Positions 35,068-43,543 of a stretch of 64,000 bases of DNA are shown piece after piece (positions within the stretch are counted from its first letter, which is position 1; each line of letters begins with the position of its first letter). A model generated the notes under the pieces. That model did not search any database. It worked only from the letters and a program-made list of their open reading frames with translations, and had not been told where the DNA came from. The stretch covers positions 1-64,000 of the forward strand of contig NZ_VPFD01000005.1 in assembly GCF_008014745.1 (NCBI RefSeq), in the 5' to 3' direction. A program made the translations under genes and the position numbers. This DNA is from Massilia arenae (lineage in GTDB: Bacteria; Pseudomonadota; Gammaproteobacteria; Burkholderiales; Burkholderiaceae_D).

Positions 35068-35861
35068 CTCGGCCGGACAGCACCGCCGTTGGCGACGGCC
35101 AGGCGCAGCTGTTCCAGCGTGGCGTCGTCCGGCTCGGCCGTAACCGGCAATCCCCGCGCCTTCTGGAAGTCGATCACCGCCATCTCGGTGCCCTGCCCCA
35201 GGATGCCGTCGATGCCGCGCGGCCGGTAGCCGAGATAGGTCAGCCAGGCTTGCGCCATGCGCACCGTGATGCTCGGCGTCCCCTTGAGCTCATACAGGTC
35301 GTGGAAGTGCGCGAGCCTGCGGTCGTAGCCATGCCTGGCATAGGCCGCGCCGTTATAGAAAAAGGCCACGCGCGTCCATTTCTTTTGCGCGAATGCCTGG
35401 CGCAAGGGAGGGTTGGCGCTGATGAAGCGCTGCGCCGCCGCCAGCTGTTCGTCTTCGCCCTCGCAAAAGCGCGCCACCATCTCCTCGGTGCTCGGGTAAC
35501 CGAGACGGGTCGCGTGGTAGCCCATGACCTGCCCGAGCCCCCACGAGGCGCTGTCGAACGCGGCCTGGCGGTCCAGTCGCATCGCCCGCTCCAGGCGTGC
35601 ATATTCGGCGCCGCCGCCGAGGTGGCCGCCCACCGTCGTTGCGCTGATCTCGGCATGCGCATCGTGCCTGCCGCCGGTGCGGCGGTGGAATACATGGCGT
35701 TCGAACAGGATCTTGGGCCGCCGGTCGGGCAGGAAGCCGAAGCCGCTGGTCTCGACCGCGATCAGGGCCCAGAGCGACTCGGCATCGGCCTCGAGCGACT
35801 GCTTCGCACGTTCGAATCCGGCGTTCGACAGCGGCGCCGCACCGCCTTGAAAAGCCGTCAT
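35064..35861 (-). CDS. N-acetylmuramidase with C-terminal peptidoglycan-binding domain
   Basis: This 265-residue cell-wall hydrolase has an N-terminal DUF3380/muramidase domain (about 25-185), with LWALIAVETSGFGFLPDRRP carrying the presumed catalytic Glu and SWGLGQVMGYHATRLGYPS matching phage endolysin relatives. A peptidoglycan-binding domain follows (about 195-255, with LGYRPRGIDGILGQGTEMAV). There is no signal peptide, so export needs another route or lysis. I start at ATG 35861, which has GGGAG seven bases upstream; a GTG at 35879 would overlap the upstream stop. No phage genes are near, except that it follows an unrecognised membrane protein gene. Confidence 0.88.
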   Translation of the reverse strand: MTAFQGGAAPLSNAGFERAKQSLEADAESLWALIAVETSGFGFLPDRRPKILFERHVFHRRTGGRHDAHAEISATTVGGHLGGGAEYARLERAMRLDRQAAFDSASWGLGQVMGYHATRLGYPSTEEMVARFCEGEDEQLAAAQRFISANPPLRQAFAQKKWTRVAFFYNGAAYARHGYDRRLAHFHDLYELKGTPSITVRMAQAWLTYLGYRPRGIDGILGQGTEMAVIDFQKARGLPVTAEPDDATLEQLRLAVANGGAVRPS

Positions 35862-35878
35862 ATTCGTCTCCCAGGACA

Positions 35879-37225
35879 CTAGGCCAGAACCAGTTGCAGG
35901 GGCCGGGCCTCATCGTCGGCGTCCACCACGAGCGTCTGCCCACCGTGGACCTCGCGGCCGCCGCGCCGACCGTGCGCCTCAACCCGGTACGGCCGTCCCG
36001 GCGCCAGCGCAAGTTCCACGCAGCCGTCCCCCGGGACGCCCACCCGGATGCCGTCCACGCTCAGGGCCGCCGACCCTGCTTCCAGGTCGTCGTCGACGCA
36101 CAGGCGGATGTGGACCGGCTCGGTGGACGTATCCTCTCCGGGCCGAACGCCCAGGCGCAGGGGCTGGAGGCCGACGTCGCTGGTTCCCGGCGCCCACGCT
36201 GCCACCGGCATTGCGCCACCCTGGCCATCAACCCCAGCCGGCGCCGCGGCCGAACGGCCCGGCAGCGTGGCCCGCGGGTGCAGGCCGTTGGCGACGCCGC
36301 GGATCATCAGGAGGATCGTTTCCGAGCCAAAGCCGGCCAGGAAGGCGAGCGCCACGGCGCCGGCCTGGCTTGCGGGGTCGAGCACCTGGTAGGCCGTGAT
36401 CGCGATCAGCGGGGCGGACGCGAACTGCATGATCTGGAACACCAGCTCCTCGCGCCCCTGGCGCGCATCGATCGCCGGTTCGGCCGCGGTTCCCGCGTAC
36501 CCCCGTTCGGAGCGCTTCTGGATCTCGGGCACGCGCCGCGACAGGCTGACGGCCCCGCCGAACAAGGCCACGATCACGAAAGGCAACGGCACCACCACGC
36601 CGCCCGTAATGTCCGCCCGGTTGCCCGGAGAGCCGAGCAGGCATGCCTCGGGCGAGCTCGACGTGCAAGGCAGTTCGGACTGGGAACGCAGGGCCCCGCC
36701 GATGTTGACGAGCCACTGGTTGTGGGCGGGCCGGGGAGCCGTCGCGGTGTCGGCCGCGCCCGCGGCGGCGGCCGGGCGGCCCTCCTCCACCTGCGCGCCC
36801 GTCCTGGGGACGGGCCGCCCGTCAGGGTCGCAGCGCAGCTGGGCCGCAGCGTCGGCATCCGCGACGCAACCCGACACGATGCCGATCGGCTCGCTGCCGA
36901 GCGCCTGGCTCTTCACAAACGGTGGAATCATCAGGACCGCGAAGGAAGCGATCACGAAGAAATAGGCGAACCTGACCTGTTCGCGGCGCCGCGCAAGCGG
37001 GTCGCCGGTGAAGGCGTGGATGAACCAGCCGGCGGCAAAGGTAATGGTGACCAGCAGCAGGAGCTTATAGGCGTGCGGCGCAGGAGATTCGCGCAGTGCC
37101 GCGCCATCGGCGGTGCCGGTCACCAGCGCGACGAGATAGGGCTCGACGAAATAGGCGATGGCCGTGACCAGGCACATCAGCAGGAGCAGGACGGAAAAAG
37201 GCAGGCTCCAGTTTCCTCTGTACAT
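35879..37225 (-). CDS. Unrecognised multi-pass membrane protein with C-terminal beta domain
   Basis: I do not recognise this 448-residue protein. Hydrophobic helices lie near 8-30, 52-72, 85-102, 212-232 and 275-308. Between helices three and four is a Pro/Ala-rich loop of about 105 residues with four cysteines, including SGCVADAD and the pair in LPCTSSSPEACLLG, consistent with disulfides outside the cytoplasm. The last 80 residues form a beta-rich, carboxypeptidase-regulatory-like domain (VHIRLCVDDDLEAGSAALSV through RPLQLVLA). The muramidase gene follows within 20 bases, so the two probably form an operon. A holin-like, immunity or transport role is conceivable but unsupported. Confidence 0.65.
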   Translation of the reverse strand: MYRGNWSLPFSVLLLLMCLVTAIAYFVEPYLVALVTGTADGAALRESPAPHAYKLLLLVTITFAAGWFIHAFTGDPLARRREQVRFAYFFVIASFAVLMIPPFVKSQALGSEPIGIVSGCVADADAAAQLRCDPDGRPVPRTGAQVEEGRPAAAAGAADTATAPRPAHNQWLVNIGGALRSQSELPCTSSSPEACLLGSPGNRADITGGVVVPLPFVIVALFGGAVSLSRRVPEIQKRSERGYAGTAAEPAIDARQGREELVFQIMQFASAPLIAITAYQVLDPASQAGAVALAFLAGFGSETILLMIRGVANGLHPRATLPGRSAAAPAGVDGQGGAMPVAAWAPGTSDVGLQPLRLGVRPGEDTSTEPVHIRLCVDDDLEAGSAALSVDGIRVGVPGDGCVELALAPGRPYRVEAHGRRGGREVHGGQTLVVDADDEARPLQLVLA

Positions 37226-37284
37226 GATGGCCTCCGAGGTCCATCCGTGTTTCTTAGGATCGCCCGAAGCGGATTTGGTTCGCG

Positions 37285-38085
37285 CTAGCGTGCCGCGCGC
37301 GGCCCGCCCTGGCCGGCGCCGATGCCGCGCCCGGTCGCCGCCCAGTAGATCCCGCCATACAGGTGATGCAGGAAGGCCGGATCGCGATAGGTTGCCGCCA
37401 TATGCCCCATCCCGGTGTAGAAGGCGCGGCCGCCGTCGTAGTACTGGTACCAGCTGATCGGATGGAAGGCGCCCATGCCTTTGCCCACGCGGTCGGGCCA
37501 GGTCGTCTGCGGACGGTAGCTGCTCTCGTCTACGCTCAGCAGGTAGACCAGGTCTTTCGAGCGCGCCGGGCCGAATTCATACCATTCGTCGGTGAACAGA
37601 TTGCGCGGCGCGAAGCGTTCCATGCCGGGGAAGTTCGCGTCCTCGACCTTCACGATCGCGGTCTGGATCGCGGGATGAACATGGAACATATGTCCCACCA
37701 TCCTGGTGTACCACGGCCACTCGTATTCGGTGTCGGCCGCGCTGTGCACGCCGACGTAGCCGCCGCCGCGCCGGATGAAGCGCTCGAAGGCCGCCTGCTG
37801 GGCCTCATCGAGCACGTCGCCGGTGGTGAGCAGGAAGATCACCGCCTCGTACTTCGCCAGCTCGGCGTCGTTCATCACCCGTCCGGCGTCGGCCGTCCAG
37901 AACACGTCGAAGTCGTGCAGCTTGCCCAGTTCCTGCACCGCGGTCACGCCGGCGTGCACCGCATCGTGGTGCCAGGCCGTCGACTTGGTAAACAGCAGCA
38001 CCTTGAACTGGGCGGCCTGGGCCTGTGATGCGAAGGCGAGCGTGTAGGCGAAAACGAAAGTAGCAAGCGGACGGATCATCGGCAT
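37285..38085 (-). CDS. ThuA-domain protein, exported
   Basis: This is a 266-residue protein with a signal peptide (PLATFVFAYTLAFASQAQA) followed by a ThuA-like glutamine-amidotransferase-type fold: KVLLFTKSTAWHHDAVHAG near residue 28, then VIFLLTTGDVLDEAQQAAF and RRGGGYVGVHSAADTEYEW. ThuA domains occur in trehalose utilisation and sugar-related clusters, and many are secreted with glycoside-acting partners. No sugar genes are adjacent here. It is divergent from the universal stress gene, with an FNR box between the two. Confidence 0.9.
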   Translation of the reverse strand: MPMIRPLATFVFAYTLAFASQAQAAQFKVLLFTKSTAWHHDAVHAGVTAVQELGKLHDFDVFWTADAGRVMNDAELAKYEAVIFLLTTGDVLDEAQQAAFERFIRRGGGYVGVHSAADTEYEWPWYTRMVGHMFHVHPAIQTAIVKVEDANFPGMERFAPRNLFTDEWYEFGPARSKDLVYLLSVDESSYRPQTTWPDRVGKGMGAFHPISWYQYYDGGRAFYTGMGHMAATYRDPAFLHHLYGGIYWAATGRGIGAGQGGPRAAR

Positions 38086-38183
38086 GGACAGTCAAGGTGG
38101 CGAAGCTGTCAACGCTAATCCTTCACTTCTTGCTTGTCAACAAAACCATTCCAGCACAGGACGCCGCGATATTTCACCCCCGT

Positions 38184-38197
38184 TTGATCGCGATCAA
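38184..38197 (+). promoter_or_regulatory. Perfect FNR box upstream of the universal stress gene
   Basis: TTGATCGCGATCAA is a full match to the FNR consensus. Its centre is 38.5 bases from the first base of TATAGT (38229-38234), about 9 bases more than class II geometry, so either another -10 is used or FNR sits near -50. Confidence 0.82.
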
Positions 38198-38228
38198 CCG
38201 TGCGCCTGACATGGTCCCTTGCGCGGCG

Positions 38229-38234
38229 TATAGT
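38229..38234 (+). promoter_or_regulatory. -10 element before the universal stress gene
   Basis: TATAGT matches the -10 consensus at five of six positions, 51 bases before the ATG at 38285. The partner -35 is weak, as expected for an activated promoter. Confidence 0.5.
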
Positions 38235-38284
38235 GAAATGCCGTGCGCCACGTTCCAGTCTCGCGTTCGAACGGAGTCATCACC

Positions 38285-39130
38285 ATGTTCAAGACCATAC
38301 TCGTCCATGTCGACGGCGGCCCCTGCCAGGAGAGCCGCCTGCGTGCGGCCGCGCTTTTGGCGGACACGCACGGCGCCCACCTGGTGGGCAGCGCCGCCAC
38401 CGGGCTGTCGATGGCCAGTTATGCAGTGCTCAACGGCTCGATGGCCATGCCGGTCTCCAACCGCGAATTCCAGGAATTGCGCGACGCCGTCACGGTCGTG
38501 CTCGACGATTTCGTGGCCCAGGCCGAGCGCCTCGGCGTCCACGGCGCCGAGACGCGCATGGTCGAGGACGCCGACCGCGACGGCCTGCTGCTGCAGGCGC
38601 GCTATGCCGACCTGGTCGTCGTCAGCCAGGACCTCAGCCGTGATCATGGCCGCGGTCGCGCCACGACCGAACGTGGCCTGCCCCAATACCTCGCCCTGCA
38701 CGGCGCCCGTCCGGTGCTGGTGGTGCCCGACACCTACCACGGCAAACCGATCCCCGGGGATGCACTGGTCGGCTGGGACGGCAGCATGCCGGCCCAGCGC
38801 GCGATCAACGCCGCCCTGCCCCTGCTGGCCCAGGCCGGCACCGTGCACCTGGCGCTGGTCAACCCAGACCTGCAATCGGGCCTCCACGGCGACGAGCCGG
38901 GCGCCGACATGGCGCATTACCTGGCGCGCCACGGGCTGAAGGTCGACGTCGCCGTCGCGCATACCCGCGCCACCGAGGGCGAGGCCCTGATGGACATGGC
39001 GCGCGACTGCCACGCCGGGCTGATGGTCACCGGCGCCTTCGGCCACAGCCGCTACCGCGAATGGATCCTGGGCGGCGTCACGCGCGACGTGCTCGACCAC
39101 GCCCCGACGCCGCTCCTGATCGCCCATTGA
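38285..39130 (+). CDS. Tandem-domain universal stress protein
   Basis: This 281-residue cytoplasmic protein has two UspA folds. The first starts FKTILVHVDGGPCQESRLRA and the second starts DALVGWDGSMPAQRAINAAL near residue 158, ending with the ATP-type loop GAFGHSRYREWILGGVTRDV. The GxxGHxR and following residues suggest nucleotide binding in the second domain; the first is more degenerate. Such proteins help survival under oxygen limitation in related bacteria. An FNR box lies upstream. The start is ATG 38285, with GGAG ten bases before. A hemerythrin-like gene follows after 30 bases. Confidence 0.92.
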   Translation: MFKTILVHVDGGPCQESRLRAAALLADTHGAHLVGSAATGLSMASYAVLNGSMAMPVSNREFQELRDAVTVVLDDFVAQAERLGVHGAETRMVEDADRDGLLLQARYADLVVVSQDLSRDHGRGRATTERGLPQYLALHGARPVLVVPDTYHGKPIPGDALVGWDGSMPAQRAINAALPLLAQAGTVHLALVNPDLQSGLHGDEPGADMAHYLARHGLKVDVAVAHTRATEGEALMDMARDCHAGLMVTGAFGHSRYREWILGGVTRDVLDHAPTPLLIAH

Positions 39131-39160
39131 ATCCTGACCCCACTTGCCACTATTTCCGCC

Positions 39161-39628
39161 ATGACTTTTCACCACTATCCAGGAGGCAGCGCCGGCGCCA
39201 TCGGCGCCGCGATCTGCCATGCCCGCCGCCACCTGTGCGCCCGCCTGGCCGACACGGCCGACAGCAGCTGCACGCCGGACGACCGTTTCGTGCACGCCTT
39301 CCCCGCCGTCGTCACCGCGGTCGAGGTCGGGTTCCGGCACGAAGAGCTGGTCATGGAATCGCTCGACTACGAACGGCTGCACGAGCACCGCGCCGAGAAT
39401 GCCACCATCCTGGCCGCCCTGCACCGCGCCATGCCGCTGGTCGAGGACGGTGACGTCACGCTCGGCCGCCAGCTGGTGGCGGCGCTGCTCGACCTGCTGT
39501 CGCTGCACCGGATCAGCACCGACCTGGCGCTGGCCACGGCGCCGCGTGCGCCGACCGGCCGCACCGGCGGGCGGGTGCCGCGCATCATGCTGCATCGGGG
39601 TGGGCACGCCGGATGGCGGTCGCGGTAG
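39161..39628 (+). CDS. Hemerythrin-like protein with altered ligand set
   Basis: This 155-residue helical protein resembles bacterial hemerythrins: FRHEELVMESLDYERLHEHR on helices B and C and LLSLHRISTDLAL on helix D. Canonical hemerythrin uses a His just before F-x-x-E-E, H-x3-H on helix C and H-x4-D on helix D. Here the position before Phe is Gly, the second helix C His is Asn (HRAEN), and H-x4-D is kept. It may still bind one iron or a different metal; this is inference from hand alignment. It lies 30 bases after the stress protein gene and is probably cotranscribed under FNR control. Confidence 0.65.
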   Translation: MTFHHYPGGSAGAIGAAICHARRHLCARLADTADSSCTPDDRFVHAFPAVVTAVEVGFRHEELVMESLDYERLHEHRAENATILAALHRAMPLVEDGDVTLGRQLVAALLDLLSLHRISTDLALATAPRAPTGRTGGRVPRIMLHRGGHAGWRSR

Positions 39629-39629
39629 G

Positions 39630-40172
39630 CTACTTCAAGCCGGCGCGATTGCGCCGGATCACCTTGCCCGACACCATGAACGTGCCGTCGCCCTTGTAAT
39701 GCAGGGTTTCGGGATGACGCGGCCGCGGCGCGACGCGCGCCGCCACCACTTCCCAGATGAAGAAATCATAGCGCCGGACCAGGCTGTCGTCGTGCAGCCG
39801 GCACTCGAACTGGGCGTGGCACTCGCGGATCGACGGCGCCGCCACCTGCTCGCTGGCCTCCGGCGTCAGGCCGAAGGCCGCGAACTTGTCGATCTCGGCG
39901 CCGGTGGTCGAACCGACGCCCAGCACCGCCTCGAGCTGGCGCGTGGTCGGCAGGTTGATCACGCATTCGCCGCTGGCGCGGATCAGGCCGTGGCTGTGGT
40001 TGGCGGATGAGATCACGCAACCGATCAGCGACGGACTGAATTCCATTACCGTATGCCATCCCATCACCATGACGTCGCGCTCATCGGCGTGGCATGAGGT
40101 CACCAATACCACCGGCCCCGGTTCCAGGTAACGCCGCACCTCGTGCAGCGGCAGGTCGTGCTTGCGTGCCAT
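39630..40172 (-). CDS. Flavin reductase-like FMN-binding protein
   Basis: This 180-residue cytoplasmic protein has a split-barrel FMN-binding fold, with PGPVVLVTSCHADERDVMVM near the N-terminus and SGECVINLPTTRQLEAVLGV in the middle. Members reduce FMN or FAD for monooxygenases or act as flavoprotein oxidoreductases. There is no monooxygenase gene adjacent. It converges on the hemerythrin-like gene with one base between. A perfect 7-bp hairpin (39640-39657) lies in its last codons and might serve as a terminator for the opposite strand. Confidence 0.88.
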   Translation of the reverse strand: MARKHDLPLHEVRRYLEPGPVVLVTSCHADERDVMVMGWHTVMEFSPSLIGCVISSANHSHGLIRASGECVINLPTTRQLEAVLGVGSTTGAEIDKFAAFGLTPEASEQVAAPSIRECHAQFECRLHDDSLVRRYDFFIWEVVAARVAPRPRHPETLHYKGDGTFMVSGKVIRRNRAGLK

Positions 40173-40345
40173 CCGTCCTCCGTCGTGAGCCCGTCCGTAT
40201 TATCGCCCCGCCCCGGCGCGCCCGGCGTCCGCTTGCCGGCGCCGCACGCGATAGCAGAAAAGTTCTAGCGCCGGCGCGCGCCGGGGGCGGACAATCCGAC
40301 AAGATACGACCCGACCCGCCGCCACCACCAGACACGAGGCTTGCC

Positions 40346-40798
40346 ATGGATTCCGGCCCACCCGCCACCACCAGGATCGCCTTCCTCGACTTCGAGCTGC
40401 TGCTCGCCCAGCGCCTGCTGCTGCGCGCCGGCCGCCCGCTGCCGATCGGCGCGCGCGCCTACGACCTGCTGGTGCTGCTGGCCTCCCAGCCCGGCGAAGT
40501 ATTGAGCAACCGCGTGCTGATGGCCGGGGTGTGGCCGAACAGGGTGGTGGTCGAGGCCAACTTGCGGGTGCAGATCGCGGCCCTGCGCAAGCTGCTCGGC
40601 GACGGCGGCTGCGCGATCGTGAACGTGGCCGGCCGCGGCTATGCCTTCACCGCAGTACCCGCTCCCCAGCTTGCCCCGGATGCTCAGGCCCCGGCAGGCG
40701 CCACCGCGTCCTGCAGCGCCTCGATCGTCGCCGGCTTGGTCAGGTGCACGTCGAAGCCCGCCGCCAGCGCACGCGCGACATCGTCCTGCTGCCCGTAG
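40346..40798 (+). CDS. Winged-helix DNA-binding protein (OmpR/CadC-type domain only)
   Basis: The first 105 of 150 residues form an OmpR-type winged helix: GARAYDLLVLLASQPGEVLS, then NRVLMAGVWPNRVVVEANLR and VNVAGRGYAFTAV. Proteins with this exact N-terminus usually continue into a long ATPase/TPR or membrane part, as in CadC-like and LuxR-like regulators. Here the sequence after residue 112 is low-complexity, and the last 115 bases overlap the end of the hybrid kinase gene on the opposite strand. It may be a truncated regulator, or a short one with an incidental tail. The start is ATG 40346, with ACGAGG upstream. Confidence 0.65.
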   Translation: MDSGPPATTRIAFLDFELLLAQRLLLRAGRPLPIGARAYDLLVLLASQPGEVLSNRVLMAGVWPNRVVVEANLRVQIAALRKLLGDGGCAIVNVAGRGYAFTAVPAPQLAPDAQAPAGATASCSASIVAGLVRCTSKPAASARATSSCCP

Positions 40799-42870
40799 CC
40801 GGTCAACGCCACCAGCCGCAGCGCGGCGCCGGCAGCGGGTACTCCCGCATCGGCGCGCAGGGCCGCGGCCAGCGCATAACCATCCATATCGGGCAGGCCG
40901 ATGTCGAGAATCGCCACCTCGGGCGACTCGACCAGGGCCAGCGCGCGCGCCTGGGCCGCGCTATGGGCCACCCGCACCGCATGGCCCAGATGGCGCAGCA
41001 GCAGCGCGCTGGCCGCGGCCGCATCCTCGTTGTCGTCGACCAGCAGGATGCGGCGTCCCGGCGCCGTCTGCGCCAGCGGGACCGGCTCGCTCGCCGCGCT
41101 CGGCGCGCCGAGCGGCAGGATCACCTCGAAGCGGCTGCCGGCGCCCGGCCCGTCGCTGTAGGCGGCGACCCGGCCGCCATGCAGCTGAGCGATCTCGCGC
41201 ACGATCGCCAGGCCGAGCCCGAGGCCGCCGGTGCGCCGCGCCAGCGGTTGCGGCGCCTGGTAGAACGGTTCGAACACGCGCGCCAGCAGTTCCGGCGCCA
41301 TGCCGGCGCCGTTGTCGCTCACACCCAGCACCGCCTCGCCATCCAGCGCCGCCAGCGTGACACGCGTGTCGCTGCTGCCGAAGCGGGCCGCGTTCGACAG
41401 CAGGTTGCCTAGCACCTGCACCAGGCGAGTCTCGTCACCAATCACCCAGACCTCCGGCGGCGCCTCCAGGGCGATCGGCTCGCCCGGCAGGGCCGCCACC
41501 GCGTGGCGCGCCAGTTCGGCCAGGTTCAGCGGGCGGGTCTCGATCGCCAGCTTGCCGGAGGCGATGCGCGAGACATCCAGCAAATCGTCGACCAGGCGCC
41601 GCAGGTGGGTCACCTGGCGCCGCATGACGGCGCGTTCGCGCTGGCTGCCAGATTCGTTGCGCAAGTCCATCAGGTCGAGCGAGGTCAGGATCGGGCTGAG
41701 CGGATTGCGCAGTTCGTGGCCCAGCATGGCCAGGAAGGCGTCCTTGGCCTGGCCGGCCTGGCGCGCCTGGGCCAGCGCTTCCTCGAGCGACGCCAGCAGG
41801 CGTGAACGCTCTTCTTCCTGCGCCGCGCGGCGGCTGGCCGCGGCCTCCAGCGCCTGGCCCATCTCGCGGATTTCCTTGATCCGTGACGGCGCCACCCGCA
41901 CCGTGCGCGCGCTGCCCAGGGCGGCGGCGCCGGCCTGCACGCTTTCGATGCGGCGCACGATGCGCCCGGACAGCCACGAGGCCAGCGCGATGCAGGCGCT
42001 CAGCACCACCCAGGCGCCCAGCATGTAGACCGCGAAGCGCTGGAAGAAGCCGACCCCGAAGCCGGCGCTAGGGGCGCCCACCGCCACCACCCAGCCATAG
42101 CGCGGCGAGGTGGTGTAGGCGCTGATCACGTCGTCGCCCTCGAGCGCGGTGGTGGCGCCTACACCCTCCGGGCCGCCGCTCTTCATCAGCGCAATGAGCG
42201 AAGCGCTGGGTGCGCCGACCACGGTGCGTTCCTGGTCGCGCGAGCGCGCCACCAGCGCACCGCCGCCGTCCATCACCGCGATCACGGACTCGGGCGGAAT
42301 CTTCTGGCGCGTGATCACGTCCAGGAAGCGGTCTGGCTGGACCACGGCGGTCAGCACCCAGGGCTGGCCGTCGGGACCGGTGACCGGGATCCGCACCGGC
42401 ACCGCCGGACGCCCGCCCTGCCCGCGCGCGACGCGGCCGGCCATCGGACGACGCTCCTCCATCGCCTGGTGCAGGCTGGCCGGATCGGCGACGCGCGCCG
42501 CCGGCGCCCCGTACGGCGCCATGGTGCGAAACAGCGGACGGCCGGCGGCGTCGGACAGCACCACACCCAGCCAGTCGGGCCGCGACAGGCGGCTGGCGGT
42601 GTCGTGGAAGGCGCGCAGGTCGCCGCCGGCGAGCTGGGGACTCTTGGCGATGCCGCTCAGGGCGGCCACGGTGGCGTCCAGTTCGGCGTCGACGGCGCTC
42701 GACAGCGCGCGTGCGTGGCCGATCATCATCCTTTCCTGTTCCTGTTCCAGATACAGGCCGGCGCCGTGGATGGTCCAGGCACCCAGCAGGACGAGCGGCA
42801 GCAGGCCGATCGCGGTGAGCAGGATCAGGAGGTGTCGAAGGGACAGGACGGGTCCGGCAACGGCGCGCAT
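40684..42870 (-). CDS. Membrane hybrid sensor histidine kinase with receiver domain
   Basis: This 728-residue sensor has a membrane helix (LLILLTAIGLLPLVLLGAWT), a periplasmic Cache-type sensor domain (about 35-275), a second helix (about 280-300) and a short linker. The dimerisation and phosphoacceptor domain has H385 in FLAMLGHELRNPLSPIL, followed by an ATPase with DNGAGMAPELLARVFEPF and GGLGLGLAIVREIA. A C-terminal receiver begins RRILLVDDNEDAAAA with the Asp in EVAILDIGLPDMDGY. There is no DNA-binding output domain, so the signal passes to another protein. Its 3' end overlaps the winged-helix gene by 115 bases. Confidence 0.92.
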   Translation of the reverse strand: MRAVAGPVLSLRHLLILLTAIGLLPLVLLGAWTIHGAGLYLEQEQERMMIGHARALSSAVDAELDATVAALSGIAKSPQLAGGDLRAFHDTASRLSRPDWLGVVLSDAAGRPLFRTMAPYGAPAARVADPASLHQAMEERRPMAGRVARGQGGRPAVPVRIPVTGPDGQPWVLTAVVQPDRFLDVITRQKIPPESVIAVMDGGGALVARSRDQERTVVGAPSASLIALMKSGGPEGVGATTALEGDDVISAYTTSPRYGWVVAVGAPSAGFGVGFFQRFAVYMLGAWVVLSACIALASWLSGRIVRRIESVQAGAAALGSARTVRVAPSRIKEIREMGQALEAAASRRAAQEEERSRLLASLEEALAQARQAGQAKDAFLAMLGHELRNPLSPILTSLDLMDLRNESGSQRERAVMRRQVTHLRRLVDDLLDVSRIASGKLAIETRPLNLAELARHAVAALPGEPIALEAPPEVWVIGDETRLVQVLGNLLSNAARFGSSDTRVTLAALDGEAVLGVSDNGAGMAPELLARVFEPFYQAPQPLARRTGGLGLGLAIVREIAQLHGGRVAAYSDGPGAGSRFEVILPLGAPSAASEPVPLAQTAPGRRILLVDDNEDAAAASALLLRHLGHAVRVAHSAAQARALALVESPEVAILDIGLPDMDGYALAAALRADAGVPAAGAALRLVALTGYGQQDDVARALAAGFDVHLTKPATIEALQDAVAPAGA

Positions 42871-42949
42871 GGGTGTTCCAGAAAGGAAACTCCAATTATA
42901 GGATGAGCTGGCCAGATCCCTGCGGTTTTTGCGGGATCGACGATGCCGA

Positions 42950-43435
42950 TCAGCGCGGAATCGACAGCGCCAGCGTTTCCTTCAGCTCTTCCATCACCAC
43001 ATAGCTCTTCGACTGGCCGGCGTCGGCCACGTGCAGGATCTCGCCCAGCAGGCGCCGGTATTCGGACATCTCGGGAATGCGCGCCTTGATCAGGTAGTCG
43101 AAGTCGCCCGACACCAGATGGCATTCCATCACCTCGGGAATCGCCAGCATCGCGCGCCGGAAGCGCTCGAAGGCCTTGTCGGATTTCTGGTGCAGGTTAA
43201 TCTCGACAAACACCAGGATCTGCATGCCCAGCGCCTGCGGATTGATGCGCGCGTAGTAGCCCTGGATGACGCCGTCGCGCTCCATGCGCTTGACCCGCTC
43301 GATACAGGGCGTCAGCGACAGCCCGACCTGCTCGGCCAGGTCCTTCATCACGATCCGCGCATCCTGCTGCAGGATGGACAGGATGTGCAGGTCGATCCGG
43401 TCCAGGATGCGGCTCGAGGCTTTTTGTACGCGCAT
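42950..43435 (-). CDS. Lrp/AsnC-family transcriptional regulator
   Basis: This 161-residue protein has an N-terminal helix-turn-helix ([40 protein letters not shown]) and a RAM effector domain with [20 protein letters not shown]. It is divergent from dadA, the classical target of Lrp-type control by alanine and leucine, so it probably senses an amino acid such as L-alanine and controls D-amino-acid catabolism. The 108-base gap between the two ATG codons should contain the shared operators. Confidence 0.92.
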   Translation of the reverse strand: MRVQKASSRILDRIDLHILSILQQDARIVMKDLAEQVGLSLTPCIERVKRMERDGVIQGYYARINPQALGMQILVFVEINLHQKSDKAFERFRRAMLAIPEVMECHLVSGDFDYLIKARIPEMSEYRRLLGEILHVADAGQSKSYVVMEELKETLALSIPR

Positions 43436-43543
43436 GGCTTCAATCCAGAATATTTGCTGAAAAATGACCTATTAACAGAAACAATTATCTCCCTACCCGC
43501 GATACGATGGCAACCTTTTCTGGATTCAGCTTTCGAGGAACGT

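Noticed and set aside
39640..39657. Hairpin CCGGCGC-GATT-GCGCCGG as a terminator
   Set aside because: It lies in coding sequence of the flavin reductase gene and has no T tract, so terminator function is not supported.
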